DNA from: Vibrio litoralis DSM 17657
Lineage (GTDB): Bacteria; Pseudomonadota; Gammaproteobacteria; Enterobacterales; Vibrionaceae
DNA length: 64,000 bases
Direction of reading: 5' to 3'
Assembly (NCBI RefSeq): GCF_000426765.1
Contig: NZ_AUFZ01000016.1
Coordinates: 431,950 to 495,949, forward strand
A program made the position numbers and the translations under genes. This document shows positions 1 through 8,006 of this stretch, in pieces (positions within the stretch are counted from its first letter, which is position 1; every line of letters starts with the position of its first letter). The notes beneath the pieces were generated by a model. The model saw only the letters and a program-made list of their open reading frames with translations, ran no database searches and was not told where the DNA came from.

Positions 1-1
1 T

Positions 2-679
2 ACTGTGAATTTGGAAACCGCAGATAAAATCTCAATTGCGGTTACAGCTCTTCGGCGCCGATTAAGTACTCATATTATTGATGTCATTCCATCGTATACC
101 TCAATTTTAATTAGCTTTGATTTATTAACGATTGATCTTAAAACTTTCATGGAAGCGGTAAATTACACATTGAGTTTGTGTGAAAAACGCAAAGTAAAAT
201 CGATGGGGAAAGTGATTGAATTACCCGTTTATTATGGTTTAGAAGTGGCATTAGATGCTGACCATATAAGTGCTTACACTGGTTTATCATTCGATGAAGT
301 AGTCAACCTTCATAGCTCGATGAGTTATCGGGTGTATGCAATTGGTTTTGCACCAGGGTTTGCTTACTTAGGTAACACAGATAAACGTATTGAAATACCT
401 CGTAAAGAAACGCCGAGACTTAAGGTTCCTATGGGCAGTGTTGCGATAGCGGACCGACAAACAGCAATCTATCCGAAACAATCTCCAGGTGGTTGGAGTG
501 TCATTGGTAAGACACCGGTAAACTTAATTGATTTTGAAAAAGACAACCTTACTGAATTTGAGGTTGGCGCACAGATCCAGTTTAAATCAATTGATAAAGA
601 GACATTTCTTGAAATGGGAGGATGCTTATTTCCAGAAGAGAGTGACTTTAAGAAGGAGGAAGCATGTCATTACAAATAA
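2..679 (+). CDS. pxpB: 5-oxoprolinase subunit PxpB (5' end outside window)
   Basis: KipI/PxpB-family subunit of the ATP-dependent 5-oxoprolinase PxpABC, which opens cytosolic 5-oxoproline to glutamate. The family signature GFAPGFAYLG is present in the middle, followed by PRLKVPMGSVAI and the conserved SPGGWSVIG segment. Compared with E. coli PxpB (about 218 residues) roughly the first 20 residues, including the usual GE(T/N)A-type start region, are missing; the frame stays open to the left edge, so the GTG at position 5 is internal rather than the start. The stop lies inside the next gene (16-bp overlap with pxpC), indicating translational coupling. pxpA is not in the window and may lie to the left. 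Identification is firm; only the start is unseen. Confidence 0.9.
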   Translation, partial: TVNLETADKISIAVTALRRRLSTHIIDVIPSYTSILISFDLLTIDLKTFMEAVNYTLSLCEKRKVKSMGKVIELPVYYGLEVALDADHISAYTGLSFDEVVNLHSSMSYRVYAIGFAPGFAYLGNTDKRIEIPRKETPRLKVPMGSVAIADRQTAIYPKQSPGGWSVIGKTPVNLIDFEKDNLTEFEVGAQIQFKSIDKETFLEMGGCLFPEESDFKKEEACHYK

Positions 680-1617
680 TTACTTCTGGCCCTTTGAGTT
701 TGTTGCAAGATCTTGGGCGATATGGACATCAATCTATAGGCGTTACAACTGGAGGCCCTATGGATGAACATTCATTTTTATGGGCAAATCGTCTACTCAA
801 TAATGATCCAAACGCAGTGCAAATTGAAGTCACGATGGGACAGTTTAGCTGTCAATTTAAGAAGGAAACGACGTTTTCTTTGACTGGGGCTGATATGGGG
901 GCAACGTTAAATGGTGTTTCTATAGAGTGCTGGCAATCTCATTCTGTTTCCGCTGGAGATCAGTTAACCCTTAGAGGCTCTCGAGCTGGAATGAGGGCAT
1001 ACATTGCAGTTAAGGGAGGGTTTAATGCCATTCCATTACTAAATAGCTGCGCAACGGTAATGCGGGATCAGATGGGGGGAATCAATGGTGACGGTAACAA
1101 GTTAATGGCAAAGGATACAATAGGTTATGCTGAAACTACTCCTATGCCTCTCACATGTGTTCCACCGGAGTTTATTCCTAAATATAAGCAATCGATTACC
1201 TTAGATGTATTTCTCGGATATCAGTATGAATCCTTTTGCGAATTACAACGAGAGAAGTTCTTCACCTCAACTTATCAACTCACTCCACAAATGGACCGAA
1301 TGGGCTGCCGGTTTAGTGGTGAGCCTATTCTATGCCAAAAACAAAATCTCATTTCAGAAGGGATTGCAGCGGGTGCAATCCAAATCCCTCAAGATGGTCA
1401 GCCAATTATTTTGCTAAAAGACCGACAAACCATTGGGGGCTATCCCAAGATTGGTTGCATTAGTGCTAAAGGACAACGTTTATTAGCTCAGTGTTTACCA
1501 GGTGCTGAGATCCAATTTGTTGAAAAGGATATTTACGAAGCACAAGAAGAAAGAAGGATTGAACAAGCGTTCTTTGAAAGCTACATCGGAAGGCGTCGAG
1601 TCCAAGAAGCCAGTTAA
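664..1617 (+). CDS. pxpC: 5-oxoprolinase subunit PxpC
   Basis: KipA/PxpC-family (biotin-dependent carboxyltransferase-like) subunit, 317 residues, close to the usual 310. N-terminal GPLSLLQDLGRYGHQ and GGPMDEHSFLWANRLL are the family's hallmark motifs; the C-terminal third holds GYPKIGCISAKGQRLLAQ. It acts with PxpA and PxpB in the cytosol to hydrolyse 5-oxoproline, a spontaneous damage product of glutamine/glutamate. The ATG at 664 follows an AAGGAGG ribosome site that lies inside the end of pxpB, so the two subunits are likely made in a fixed ratio. The 54-bp gap to the transporter gene downstream suggests one operon. Confidence 0.93.
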   Translation: MSLQIITSGPLSLLQDLGRYGHQSIGVTTGGPMDEHSFLWANRLLNNDPNAVQIEVTMGQFSCQFKKETTFSLTGADMGATLNGVSIECWQSHSVSAGDQLTLRGSRAGMRAYIAVKGGFNAIPLLNSCATVMRDQMGGINGDGNKLMAKDTIGYAETTPMPLTCVPPEFIPKYKQSITLDVFLGYQYESFCELQREKFFTSTYQLTPQMDRMGCRFSGEPILCQKQNLISEGIAAGAIQIPQDGQPIILLKDRQTIGGYPKIGCISAKGQRLLAQCLPGAEIQFVEKDIYEAQEERRIEQAFFESYIGRRRVQEAS

Positions 1618-1671
1618 ATGATAAGAAAGGCAACAATGGATGATTGCTGCTTAATATACAGGGGGTAATGC

Positions 1672-2916
1672 ATGACAATTGAAAAATCAGCACAAGATAC
1701 AGCGGGTGAATTGAATTTCATTCAAACCAATAAGAAACAAATAAACTGGTCATTGATCATGGGAGCCGCATTTTTGATGGCAACCTCAGCTGTTGGTCCT
1801 GGGTTCTTAACTCAAACGACAGTATTTACCCAAACCTTAGGGGCAAGTTTTGCATTTGTGATTCTGGTTTCGATTATTTTAGATATTGGTGCTCAACTGA
1901 ATATATGGCGAGTTATTGTTGTATCTAAGAAGCGAGCTCAGGACATTGCGAATGATTTATTACCCGGCTTAGGAATAGCGATTGCAGGGGCTGTTGCACT
2001 AGGGGGGCTTGCTTTTAATATAGGTAATCTTGGTGGCGCGGGGATGGGGATGAATGTAATCTTTCCTGGGATAACTCCTGTGGTCGGAGCGGCAATAAGT
2101 GCCGTCATTGCAATCACCTTATTCTTGTTAAAAGATGCGGGAAAGGTCATGGATCGATTCACAATTGTGATGGGGGGAGCTCTCATTGCAATGACGTTAT
2201 ACGTTTTATTCTCGACAGAACCTCCGATTGGAGAAGCCGTTTATAGAGCAGTATGGCCGGAAAAACTAGACGTATTGGCTATCGTTACTCTTGTTGGTGG
2301 GACGGTCGGTGGCTATATCACTTTTGCTGGTGCCCATCGTTTGATTGATGCTGGTGTGACAGGTAAAGAATCGTTACCGCAGGTGAATCGAGGGTCTATT
2401 TCTGCTATTAGCTTAGCATCAGTTGTGAGAATCATTTTATTTCTTGCTGCATTAGGTGTCATTTCTACTGGGGTTACTTTAGATCCTTCGAACCCACCAG
2501 CATCAATGTTCCAACATGCAGCAGGTGACGTTGGGTACAAAATCTTTGGATTAGTATTATGGACGGCTGCAATTACTTCTGTTATTGGTGCCGCTTATAC
2601 TTCGGTTTCGTTTTTAAAAACGCTTCACCCTTTTATTGAAAAGAACTCACGAGCGTTCACTATTGGATTTATTGCAACATCAAGTTTGATTTTCTGCTTT
2701 ATTGGAAAGCCTGTAATTCTTTTGATCGTTGCTGGAGCCGTGAATGGGTTTATTTTACCCGTTACGCTAGGAATAATGTTGATTGCATCTCGTAAGAAAG
2801 CAATCGTTGGTGATGATTATCATCACCCAGTTTGGCTCTCCGTCTTTGGGTGGTTGATTACCGCAATGATGGCGCTAATGAGTATTTATACTCTTTACAT
2901 TATGTTGCTTACATAA
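1672..2916 (+). CDS. NRAMP-fold transporter of the YcsG type
   Basis: 414-residue polytopic membrane protein of the NRAMP superfamily, with about 11 hydrophobic segments. The first membrane segment carries GPGF (residues 42-45) where true metal transporters carry DPGN; the Asp and Asn that hold Mn/Fe are therefore absent, and no MPH-like metal motif is visible in the sixth segment. The same arrangement (NRAMP-like gene beside kipI/kipA/pxpA genes) is known from Bacillus subtilis ycsG. By context the likely role is uptake of 5-oxoproline or a related compound rather than a divalent metal, but this is inference. A GGGGG-containing ribosome site precedes the ATG. Automated annotation will probably call it a manganese transporter, which the motif loss argues against. 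Confidence 0.8.
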   Translation: MTIEKSAQDTAGELNFIQTNKKQINWSLIMGAAFLMATSAVGPGFLTQTTVFTQTLGASFAFVILVSIILDIGAQLNIWRVIVVSKKRAQDIANDLLPGLGIAIAGAVALGGLAFNIGNLGGAGMGMNVIFPGITPVVGAAISAVIAITLFLLKDAGKVMDRFTIVMGGALIAMTLYVLFSTEPPIGEAVYRAVWPEKLDVLAIVTLVGGTVGGYITFAGAHRLIDAGVTGKESLPQVNRGSISAISLASVVRIILFLAALGVISTGVTLDPSNPPASMFQHAAGDVGYKIFGLVLWTAAITSVIGAAYTSVSFLKTLHPFIEKNSRAFTIGFIATSSLIFCFIGKPVILLIVAGAVNGFILPVTLGIMLIASRKKAIVGDDYHHPVWLSVFGWLITAMMALMSIYTLYIMLLT

Positions 2917-3118
2917 TGTAAAAGTATTGGTTAAACGCAAAAAAGCCTAAAAGATACAGTGAATGAGAAAAAGAAATATCAAACCACCATTCATACTTTC
3001 GTTTGCATATACCATCTAATTACTTAGTGTAAATAAATATATGGTTAACTTATTGTTTCGAACGAATAACAAAATGCATATGAAAGCTTTTAGTGTAATT
3101 AGAAGCTATTTCTATAGT

Positions 3119-3332
3119 TTACTTTGGGGTTTCACCAAATAAGTGTTTGTATTAGTCATTGAATGCACTGGTATGGAAGAAACCATGCTCTAATGCTAAG
3201 TCAGAAATACAAGTAATTTTTATGTTATTTAACAGATGGAGTCTGATTGCGTTTAGTCTGTTGTTTTTAATGTATTGGATTGGAGATATGCCTAAACAGC
3301 GTTCAAAATTATAGTGGATGGTCCGTCGACTC
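3119..3332 (-). pseudogene. AraC-family regulator remnant (C-terminal HTH)
   Basis: Reading leftward from 3332 gives SRRTIHYNFERCLGISP, then YIKNNRLNAIRLHLLNN and DLALEHGFFHTSAFND, a recognisable AraC/XylS C-terminal DNA-binding domain resembling EutR-type regulators. An in-frame TAA follows FND, after which the expected continuation YKHLFGETPK is still readable before a second stop at 3119-3121. The 5' part is missing because the end of an IS3-family element abuts at 3332/3333. The gene is therefore dead: truncated by an insertion and carrying a nonsense codon. Confidence 0.8.
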
Positions 3333-3464
3333 TGATCTGCTCTAACCAGACTGGACACGGCATTAAGTGACATTTTTCTGTTCAAAGTTTACTGGGCTTA
3401 GATACCCAAGAGCACTGTGCCTTCTCGTCCGATTATAATCAACCTCAATGGACATCATATCAAG
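3333..3464 (-). mobile_element. IS3-family insertion sequence remnant (transposase C-terminus plus terminal repeat)
   Basis: The minus strand from 3461 down to 3363 reads DMMSIEVDYNRTRRHSALGY, followed by LSPVNFEQKNVT and a stop: the conserved end of the IS3-family OrfB transposase (DDE integrase core). Just beyond the stop, 3333-3358 has the shape of an IS3 terminal repeat ending in GATCA. An in-frame stop at 3465-3467 and loss of all upstream sequence show that only the last 130 bp survive. It has no coding capacity and marks an old insertion into the AraC-family gene. Confidence 0.78.
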
Positions 3465-3471
3465 TTATCTC

Positions 3472-4185
3472 TTAAGCAATCTTTATCCGTACCGCATCTG
3501 GTCGCCAATATTCAAACTCACAATCGATCAACTCGCCATCTTGCTTATAATTGGTCCGCTGAATTTTGAGCACGGGTTGGCCTTCCGCTAAGTTCAACGC
3601 ATGTGCTACATGCCGAGGGGCTGCGGTGGGGATCACTTCAAATTGCGAGTGAGAAGTCTGATAGCCGTACTTGTTTTGATATAGCAAGGTTAACGATGAA
3701 GTGAGGCATTCTTCTAAAATCCCTTCAAATAACTTTTCTTTTAAGACGTTTTCAACAAATAAAACCGCGCGGCCATCGATTAAACGCAAACGCTCAATAA
3801 TGAGAATTGGCTCTGGTTGCTTTAAGGCTAATGCTTGTGCGTAATCAGCATTGGAAAGCTCTTCACGAACCTTTATCAAATGGGTTTTCGCAGTTCGATT
3901 TTGGTCATTGACCATTTGATGAAAGTGGCAACGAGAGAGAGGGTTATAGGTTAATCGCTCTGGTGAAACGTACCAACCACGACGCTTTTCTCGGTAAATC
4001 ACCCCTTCAGTTTCTAGTGCAATCAGCGCATCTTTTATCGTAATGCGAGTAGTGTCAAACAAGGCACTCAGTTCCCTTTCTGATGGGATTTTTTGTCCTT
4101 GTTGTAACTGCCCTAAATGAATTTTATTTTTTAGTTCTGATTTGATTTTGCTGAGCTGCGTTGTAAATAGGGGGGCATTGTTCAC
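3472..4185 (-). CDS. GntR-family regulator with UTRA ligand domain (PhnR-like)
   Basis: N-terminal winged helix (QLSKIKSELKNKIHLGQL, GQKIPSERELSALFDTTR) followed by a UTRA effector-binding domain, the layout of HutC-subfamily regulators such as PhnR, which controls 2-aminoethylphosphonate uptake in Salmonella. The open frame extends to 4290, but the GTG at 4183-4185 is the better start: the upstream 35 codons show no family similarity and contain an operator-like site (4195-4206). That gives about 237 residues, typical for the family. It is divergent from the substrate-binding-protein operon starting at 4393 and is its likely regulator and autoregulator. The exact effector is unknown. Confidence 0.82.
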   Translation of the reverse strand: MNNAPLFTTQLSKIKSELKNKIHLGQLQQGQKIPSERELSALFDTTRITIKDALIALETEGVIYREKRRGWYVSPERLTYNPLSRCHFHQMVNDQNRTAKTHLIKVREELSNADYAQALALKQPEPILIIERLRLIDGRAVLFVENVLKEKLFEGILEECLTSSLTLLYQNKYGYQTSHSQFEVIPTAAPRHVAHALNLAEGQPVLKIQRTNYKQDGELIDCEFEYWRPDAVRIKIA

Positions 4186-4194
4186 TTGTTTTCT

Positions 4195-4206
4195 TGACCT
4201 AGTCCA
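4195..4206. promoter_or_regulatory. Candidate operator of the GntR-type regulator, copy 1
   Basis: The 12-mer TGACCTAGTCCA, a near-palindrome of the kind bound by HutC-type GntR proteins (TGGTCTAGACCA-like), lies 10 bp upstream of the proposed GTG start of the regulator. An identical copy sits at 4366-4377. Position suggests autoregulation. Confidence 0.6.
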
Positions 4207-4365
4207 TGAGTAATTCCTATTAAATTTAATCATCAAAGGTAACAGAAATATGACAAGCCTCGCTGAGGCACCCTGAAATGATTCCGTCATATAAATTCAT
4301 TAAAACTGTCAAGAAATTGGCACCGAATCGTCATTTTTCATCCATAGCATAAATGCTGAATTTAC

Positions 4366-4377
4366 TGACCTAGTCCA
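4366..4377. promoter_or_regulatory. Candidate operator of the GntR-type regulator, copy 2
   Basis: Exact second copy of TGACCTAGTCCA, 15 bp upstream of the ATG of the substrate-binding-protein gene and overlapping the expected leader and ribosome-binding region. Two identical sites on either side of a divergent junction, 171 bp apart, support control of both units by the same regulator. Confidence 0.62.
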
Positions 4378-4392
4378 GAAGGATGGAAAAAC

Positions 4393-5475
4393 ATGAAAAC
4401 CTTAACAAGTCGTTCAATTCAATTTCCGATAAAGCATGTTGTGACTGCATTGATAGCGGTAGGTGTCTCTTCATCAGTATTTGCAAAGGAAAGCGATATC
4501 GATTCATTAGTGACTGCAGCAAAGAAAGAAGGCGCGGTATATAGCGTTGGAATGCCAGATAGTTGGGCAAACTGGAAAGATACCTGGCAAGATTTGAATG
4601 AGAAGTATGGTTTAAAACACCAAGATACGGATATGAGCTCAGCGCAAGAAATTGCTAAGTTTGAAGCGGAAAAGAAAAATGCAACGGCAGATATTGGTGA
4701 TGTCGGTTTTGCTTTTGCACGTGTTGCGGTGAAAAAGGGTGTGACTCAGCCGTATAAACCAACGACTTGGGATGAGATCCCTGATTGGGCAAAAGATAAA
4801 GACGGCCATTGGGCACTTGCCTATACCGGTACGATTTCTTTTATCTCAAATAATAACCTAGTAAAAGATGCACCGAAAACTTGGGCTGACTTATTAAAAG
4901 GTGACTATAAAGTGACGGTTGGCGATGTGGGGGTTGCGGCGCAAGCTAACAATGCAGTATTAGCAGCGGCGTTTGCAAATGGTGGTGATGAAGCGAACTT
5001 AAAACCGGCATTAAAGTTCTTTGGTGAACTGGCGAAACAAGGGCGTTTGTCATTTACCGATCCAAGCATTGCGAACCTTGAGAAAGGGGAAGTCGAAGTA
5101 GCGATCTTATGGGATTTCAATGCCTTGAACTATCGTGACAAAATCGACAGAGAGCGTTTCACCGTCAATATTCCACAAGATGGCTCTATCATTTCTGGTT
5201 ACACCACCTTAATTAACAAATATGCGAAAAACCCAAATGCGGCCAAACTTGCTCGTGAATACATCTTTAGCGACCAAGGACAAATCAACTTAGCTGAAGG
5301 GTATGCGCGCCCTATCCGAACGAACATTACTTTGCCTAAATCGGTACAAGATAAACTACTGCCTAATGAGCAATATAAAAATGTTCATCCAGTGACTGAC
5401 TTTGCCGCATGGGAAAAATCAGCACGTAAACTGCCACGCCAATGGCAAGAAAGCGTTTTGATTAACCAGAAGTAG
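4393..5475 (+). CDS. ABC transporter periplasmic substrate-binding protein (PhnS/iron-type family)
   Basis: 360 residues with an N-terminal signal peptide (hydrophobic VVTALIAVGVSSSVFA, cleavage probably after VFA). The mature part resembles extracellular solute-binding family 1 proteins of the Fe(III)/spermidine/2-aminoethylphosphonate group (SLVTAAKKEGAVYSVGMPD near the start; GYTTLINKYAKNPNAAK and the EYIFSDQGQ segment near the end). It is the first gene of a tightly packed operon with a hydrolase, two permeases, an ATPase and a phosphatase, so its ligand is probably a phosphorus-containing metabolite. The regulator's similarity to PhnR points to a phosphonate or phosphodiester; iron is unlikely in this context. 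Ligand not determinable from sequence. Confidence 0.82.
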   Translation: MKTLTSRSIQFPIKHVVTALIAVGVSSSVFAKESDIDSLVTAAKKEGAVYSVGMPDSWANWKDTWQDLNEKYGLKHQDTDMSSAQEIAKFEAEKKNATADIGDVGFAFARVAVKKGVTQPYKPTTWDEIPDWAKDKDGHWALAYTGTISFISNNNLVKDAPKTWADLLKGDYKVTVGDVGVAAQANNAVLAAAFANGGDEANLKPALKFFGELAKQGRLSFTDPSIANLEKGEVEVAILWDFNALNYRDKIDRERFTVNIPQDGSIISGYTTLINKYAKNPNAAKLAREYIFSDQGQINLAEGYARPIRTNITLPKSVQDKLLPNEQYKNVHPVTDFAAWEKSARKLPRQWQESVLINQK

Positions 5476-5479
5476 GGCC

Positions 5480-6292
5480 ATGAGTATGAACAATAAGGTT
5501 ATCCTTGTTGTTTTAGATGGACTGAATAATCAAGTAGCCCGTGATTGTATGGGCTACTTAAATGGTCTACTAGAGCAGCAACGCGCCACATTTTATACCG
5601 TGCAAAGTGAGCTACCTTCCATGTCTCGCCCGTTATATGAATGTATTTTAACTGGGGTTCGTCCGGTTGATAGTGGCATTGTCAGTAATCAAATTGTGCG
5701 ACGTTCACATCATGAGTCCATATTTAGCCTAGCAACCTCGCAAGGCAAAACCACCGCAGCGGCTGCCTATCATTGGGTGAGCGAGTTGTATAACCGTGCG
5801 CCTTATGAGGCAGTACGTGACCGATTTACTCATGATAAGGCTCTCAATATTCAGCATGGTTGTTTTTATCACTGGGATGATTATCCAGATGAAGCTTTGT
5901 TCTTGGATGCTGAACATTTAAGACAGACGCATCAACCTGATTTTTTGTTGATTCATCCAATGAATATTGACGATATCGGTCATAAATTTGGTTTAGATTC
6001 TCGTCAATATCGAAACTCAGCTCGTCATGCCGATATTATTTTGTCGCACTATATCGATACCTGGTTACAAGAGGGCTATCAAGTGATTATCACCAGTGAT
6101 CACGGAATGAATAATGATCTATCCCATGGCGGTATTTTGCCAGAAGAAAGAGAAGTGCCATTTGTGGTGATTGGTGATGGGTTTTCGCATCAAGACTGCA
6201 AGATTAAACAAACTGATATTTGTGGCAACGTATGTCAGTTGTTGGGCATTCAACATCAAAAAGATGTGACTCAAGGATTATTAGCCGTATGA
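5480..6292 (+). CDS. Alkaline-phosphatase-superfamily phosphodiesterase/phosphonate hydrolase
   Basis: 270-residue two-metal hydrolase of the nucleotide pyrophosphatase/phosphonoacetate hydrolase type. Visible ligands: Asp13 in VVLDGL; nucleophile Ser49 in PSMSRPLYECILTG, where most NPP and PhnA enzymes have Thr; the D..GH pair in NIDDIGHKFG; TSDHGMN; and a His in LSHGGILPEE. There is no signal peptide, so it should work in the cytosol on the compound brought in by the surrounding ABC transporter. The gene is 4 bp after the binding-protein gene and its stop overlaps the next start (ATGA). Products would feed the HAD phosphatase at the operon's end. Substrate class (phosphodiester versus C-P compound) is inference. 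Confidence 0.75.
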   Translation: MSMNNKVILVVLDGLNNQVARDCMGYLNGLLEQQRATFYTVQSELPSMSRPLYECILTGVRPVDSGIVSNQIVRRSHHESIFSLATSQGKTTAAAAYHWVSELYNRAPYEAVRDRFTHDKALNIQHGCFYHWDDYPDEALFLDAEHLRQTHQPDFLLIHPMNIDDIGHKFGLDSRQYRNSARHADIILSHYIDTWLQEGYQVIITSDHGMNNDLSHGGILPEEREVPFVVIGDGFSHQDCKIKQTDICGNVCQLLGIQHQKDVTQGLLAV

Positions 6293-7197
6293 ATTCTCCT
6301 CTCTTATATTCCGCCACAGTGACGCAATCAAAGAGGAAAAAGCAGCCTGTTTGTCTTTGGTTCAATAAGATCAAACCTGCCGTTTGGCTTGTGCCTTTCG
6401 CCGTGGTGTTTTACTTATTTCAACTCGCGCCTATGTTGTGGGTGTTGGTCAATAGCTTTATTTATGATGAAGCGTTTGGCTTGGATAATTACCTAGAAGT
6501 ACTGGATTCTGCATTTATGATGCAAGCGTTCGGCAATAGCTTATGGTTGTCGATTTGGTCGAGTTTTATTGGACTGGCGATTGCCGCTTTATTGGTGTCG
6601 TCACTGAGAAAAGTAAGTGGCAGACTGCGCGATGCGGTGATTGCCTTTACCAATATGAGCAGCAATTTTGCCGGCGTTCCGTTGTCATTTGCTTTCATTA
6701 TTATCTTAGGCACCAATGGCGCGGTCACTTTGTTGCTTAAACAATATGGTCTGCTGGGAGATTTTGACCTGTATGGACAATGGGGCCTGTTGGCCATTTA
6801 TATCTACTTTCAAATCCCACTCGCGGTGCTGCTGCTTTATCCCGCGTTTGACGCTTTAAGCGATGATTGGCAATCAGCTGCATCTCTACTTGGCGCCAAT
6901 ACCTTTCAATACTGGTGTCGCGTGGCGCTTCCTGTGTTATCTCCTGCATTGCTCGGAACCTTTATTATTTTAGTCGCCAATGCAATGGGGGCTTATGCCA
7001 GTGTCTACGCATTAACTTCCGGCAACTACAACCTGATCACGATTCGTATTGCGAGTTTGGTGTCTGGAGACTTATTCCTAGAGCCGAACTTAGCCGCCGC
7101 CATTTCCGTTATTTTGATGGGTATTTTAGCCTTCATTACAGTGATTAATCAGTGGCTTATTTCAAAAAGTTATGCAGCGAAAAAGGGAAGTAAGTAG
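6289..7197 (+). CDS. ABC transporter permease 1
   Basis: 302-residue inner-membrane permease with six predicted membrane segments and the EAA-type loop ASLLGANTFQYWCRVALPVL, which contacts the ATPase. The ATG at 6289 overlaps the preceding stop (ATGA); an open frame reaches back to 6220 but those codons lie inside the hydrolase gene. Closest family is the PhnU/iron-type BPD permease group. It forms the translocation pore with the second permease encoded 2 bp downstream. Confidence 0.85.
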   Translation: MNSPLLYSATVTQSKRKKQPVCLWFNKIKPAVWLVPFAVVFYLFQLAPMLWVLVNSFIYDEAFGLDNYLEVLDSAFMMQAFGNSLWLSIWSSFIGLAIAALLVSSLRKVSGRLRDAVIAFTNMSSNFAGVPLSFAFIIILGTNGAVTLLLKQYGLLGDFDLYGQWGLLAIYIYFQIPLAVLLLYPAFDALSDDWQSAASLLGANTFQYWCRVALPVLSPALLGTFIILVANAMGAYASVYALTSGNYNLITIRIASLVSGDLFLEPNLAAAISVILMGILAFITVINQWLISKSYAAKKGSK

Positions 7198-7199
7198 TC

Positions 7200-8006
7200 A
7201 TGCAAGAACTGAATACTCGATTTCATAAAACGATGCTATTCCATAAAACAGTGGTGTTTAGCATTGTCACCATCATGATGATCCCGATTGTCGCCACATT
7301 AGTGTATTCCATTTCATCACGTTGGGGGGCGACCATTTTACCGGATGGTTTCACCTTAGATTGGTATGTGCAATTATTGACCGATCCACGCTTTGTACAA
7401 GCCTTTGGGCGTTCGTTATTTATTTGTATTGCAGCGCTACTACTCAGTGTGGTGTTGATTTTACCAGCAATTTTTGTGGTGTTTTATTACTTTCCAAAAC
7501 TGGATAAGGTCATGAATATTATGATCTTGCTACCGTTCGCCGTACCGCCAGTGGTGTCATCGGTTGGTTTGTTGCAATTGTATGCGGACAGTGATTGGTC
7601 GTTAGTGGGGACGCCGTGGATTCTAGTCGGAACCTACTTCACTATCGCGGTGCCATTTATGTATCGCGCCATTGCTAACAGTTTTGAATCGATCAATTTG
7701 CACGATTTGATGGATGCGGCGCATTTGTTAGGTGCGAGTACCACCAAAGCGTTTTTATTGATCATCTTACCGAACTTAAAGAAAGGTTTAATGGCGTCGC
7801 TGTTTTTGTCTTTCTCGTTCTTATTAGGTGAATTTGTTTTTGCCAATATCTTGGTGGGAACACGTTATGAGACGCTGCAAATTTATCTCTTCAACATGCG
7901 ACAAACCAGTGGTCACTTTACTTCTGCACTGGTTATCACTTATTTCATCTTTATCTTTATATTGACTTGGTTGGCCAGTCGTTTCAGCCGCGGAGCAACA
8001 GCATGA
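7200..8006 (+). CDS. ABC transporter permease 2
   Basis: 268-residue permease with six hydrophobic segments and the EAA loop MDAAHLLGASTTKAFLLIIL. The N-terminal TILPDGFTLDWYVQLL segment is typical of the second permease of spermidine/AEP/iron-type importers. It pairs with the gene upstream; its stop overlaps the ATPase start by the ATGA arrangement, so the three transporter parts are translationally coupled. Confidence 0.85.
   Translation: MQELNTRFHKTMLFHKTVVFSIVTIMMIPIVATLVYSISSRWGATILPDGFTLDWYVQLLTDPRFVQAFGRSLFICIAALLLSVVLILPAIFVVFYYFPKLDKVMNIMILLPFAVPPVVSSVGLLQLYADSDWSLVGTPWILVGTYFTIAVPFMYRAIANSFESINLHDLMDAAHLLGASTTKAFLLIILPNLKKGLMASLFLSFSFLLGEFVFANILVGTRYETLQIYLFNMRQTSGHFTSALVITYFIFIFILTWLASRFSRGATA

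Noticed and set aside
4186..4290. N-terminal 35 codons of the GntR-type regulator
   Set aside because: They contain an operator copy and show no family similarity; the GTG at 4185 gives the normal protein length.
6489..6797. 102-codon minus-strand ORF inside the first permease gene
   Set aside because: Shadow of a conserved permease gene on the other strand; no independent signals.
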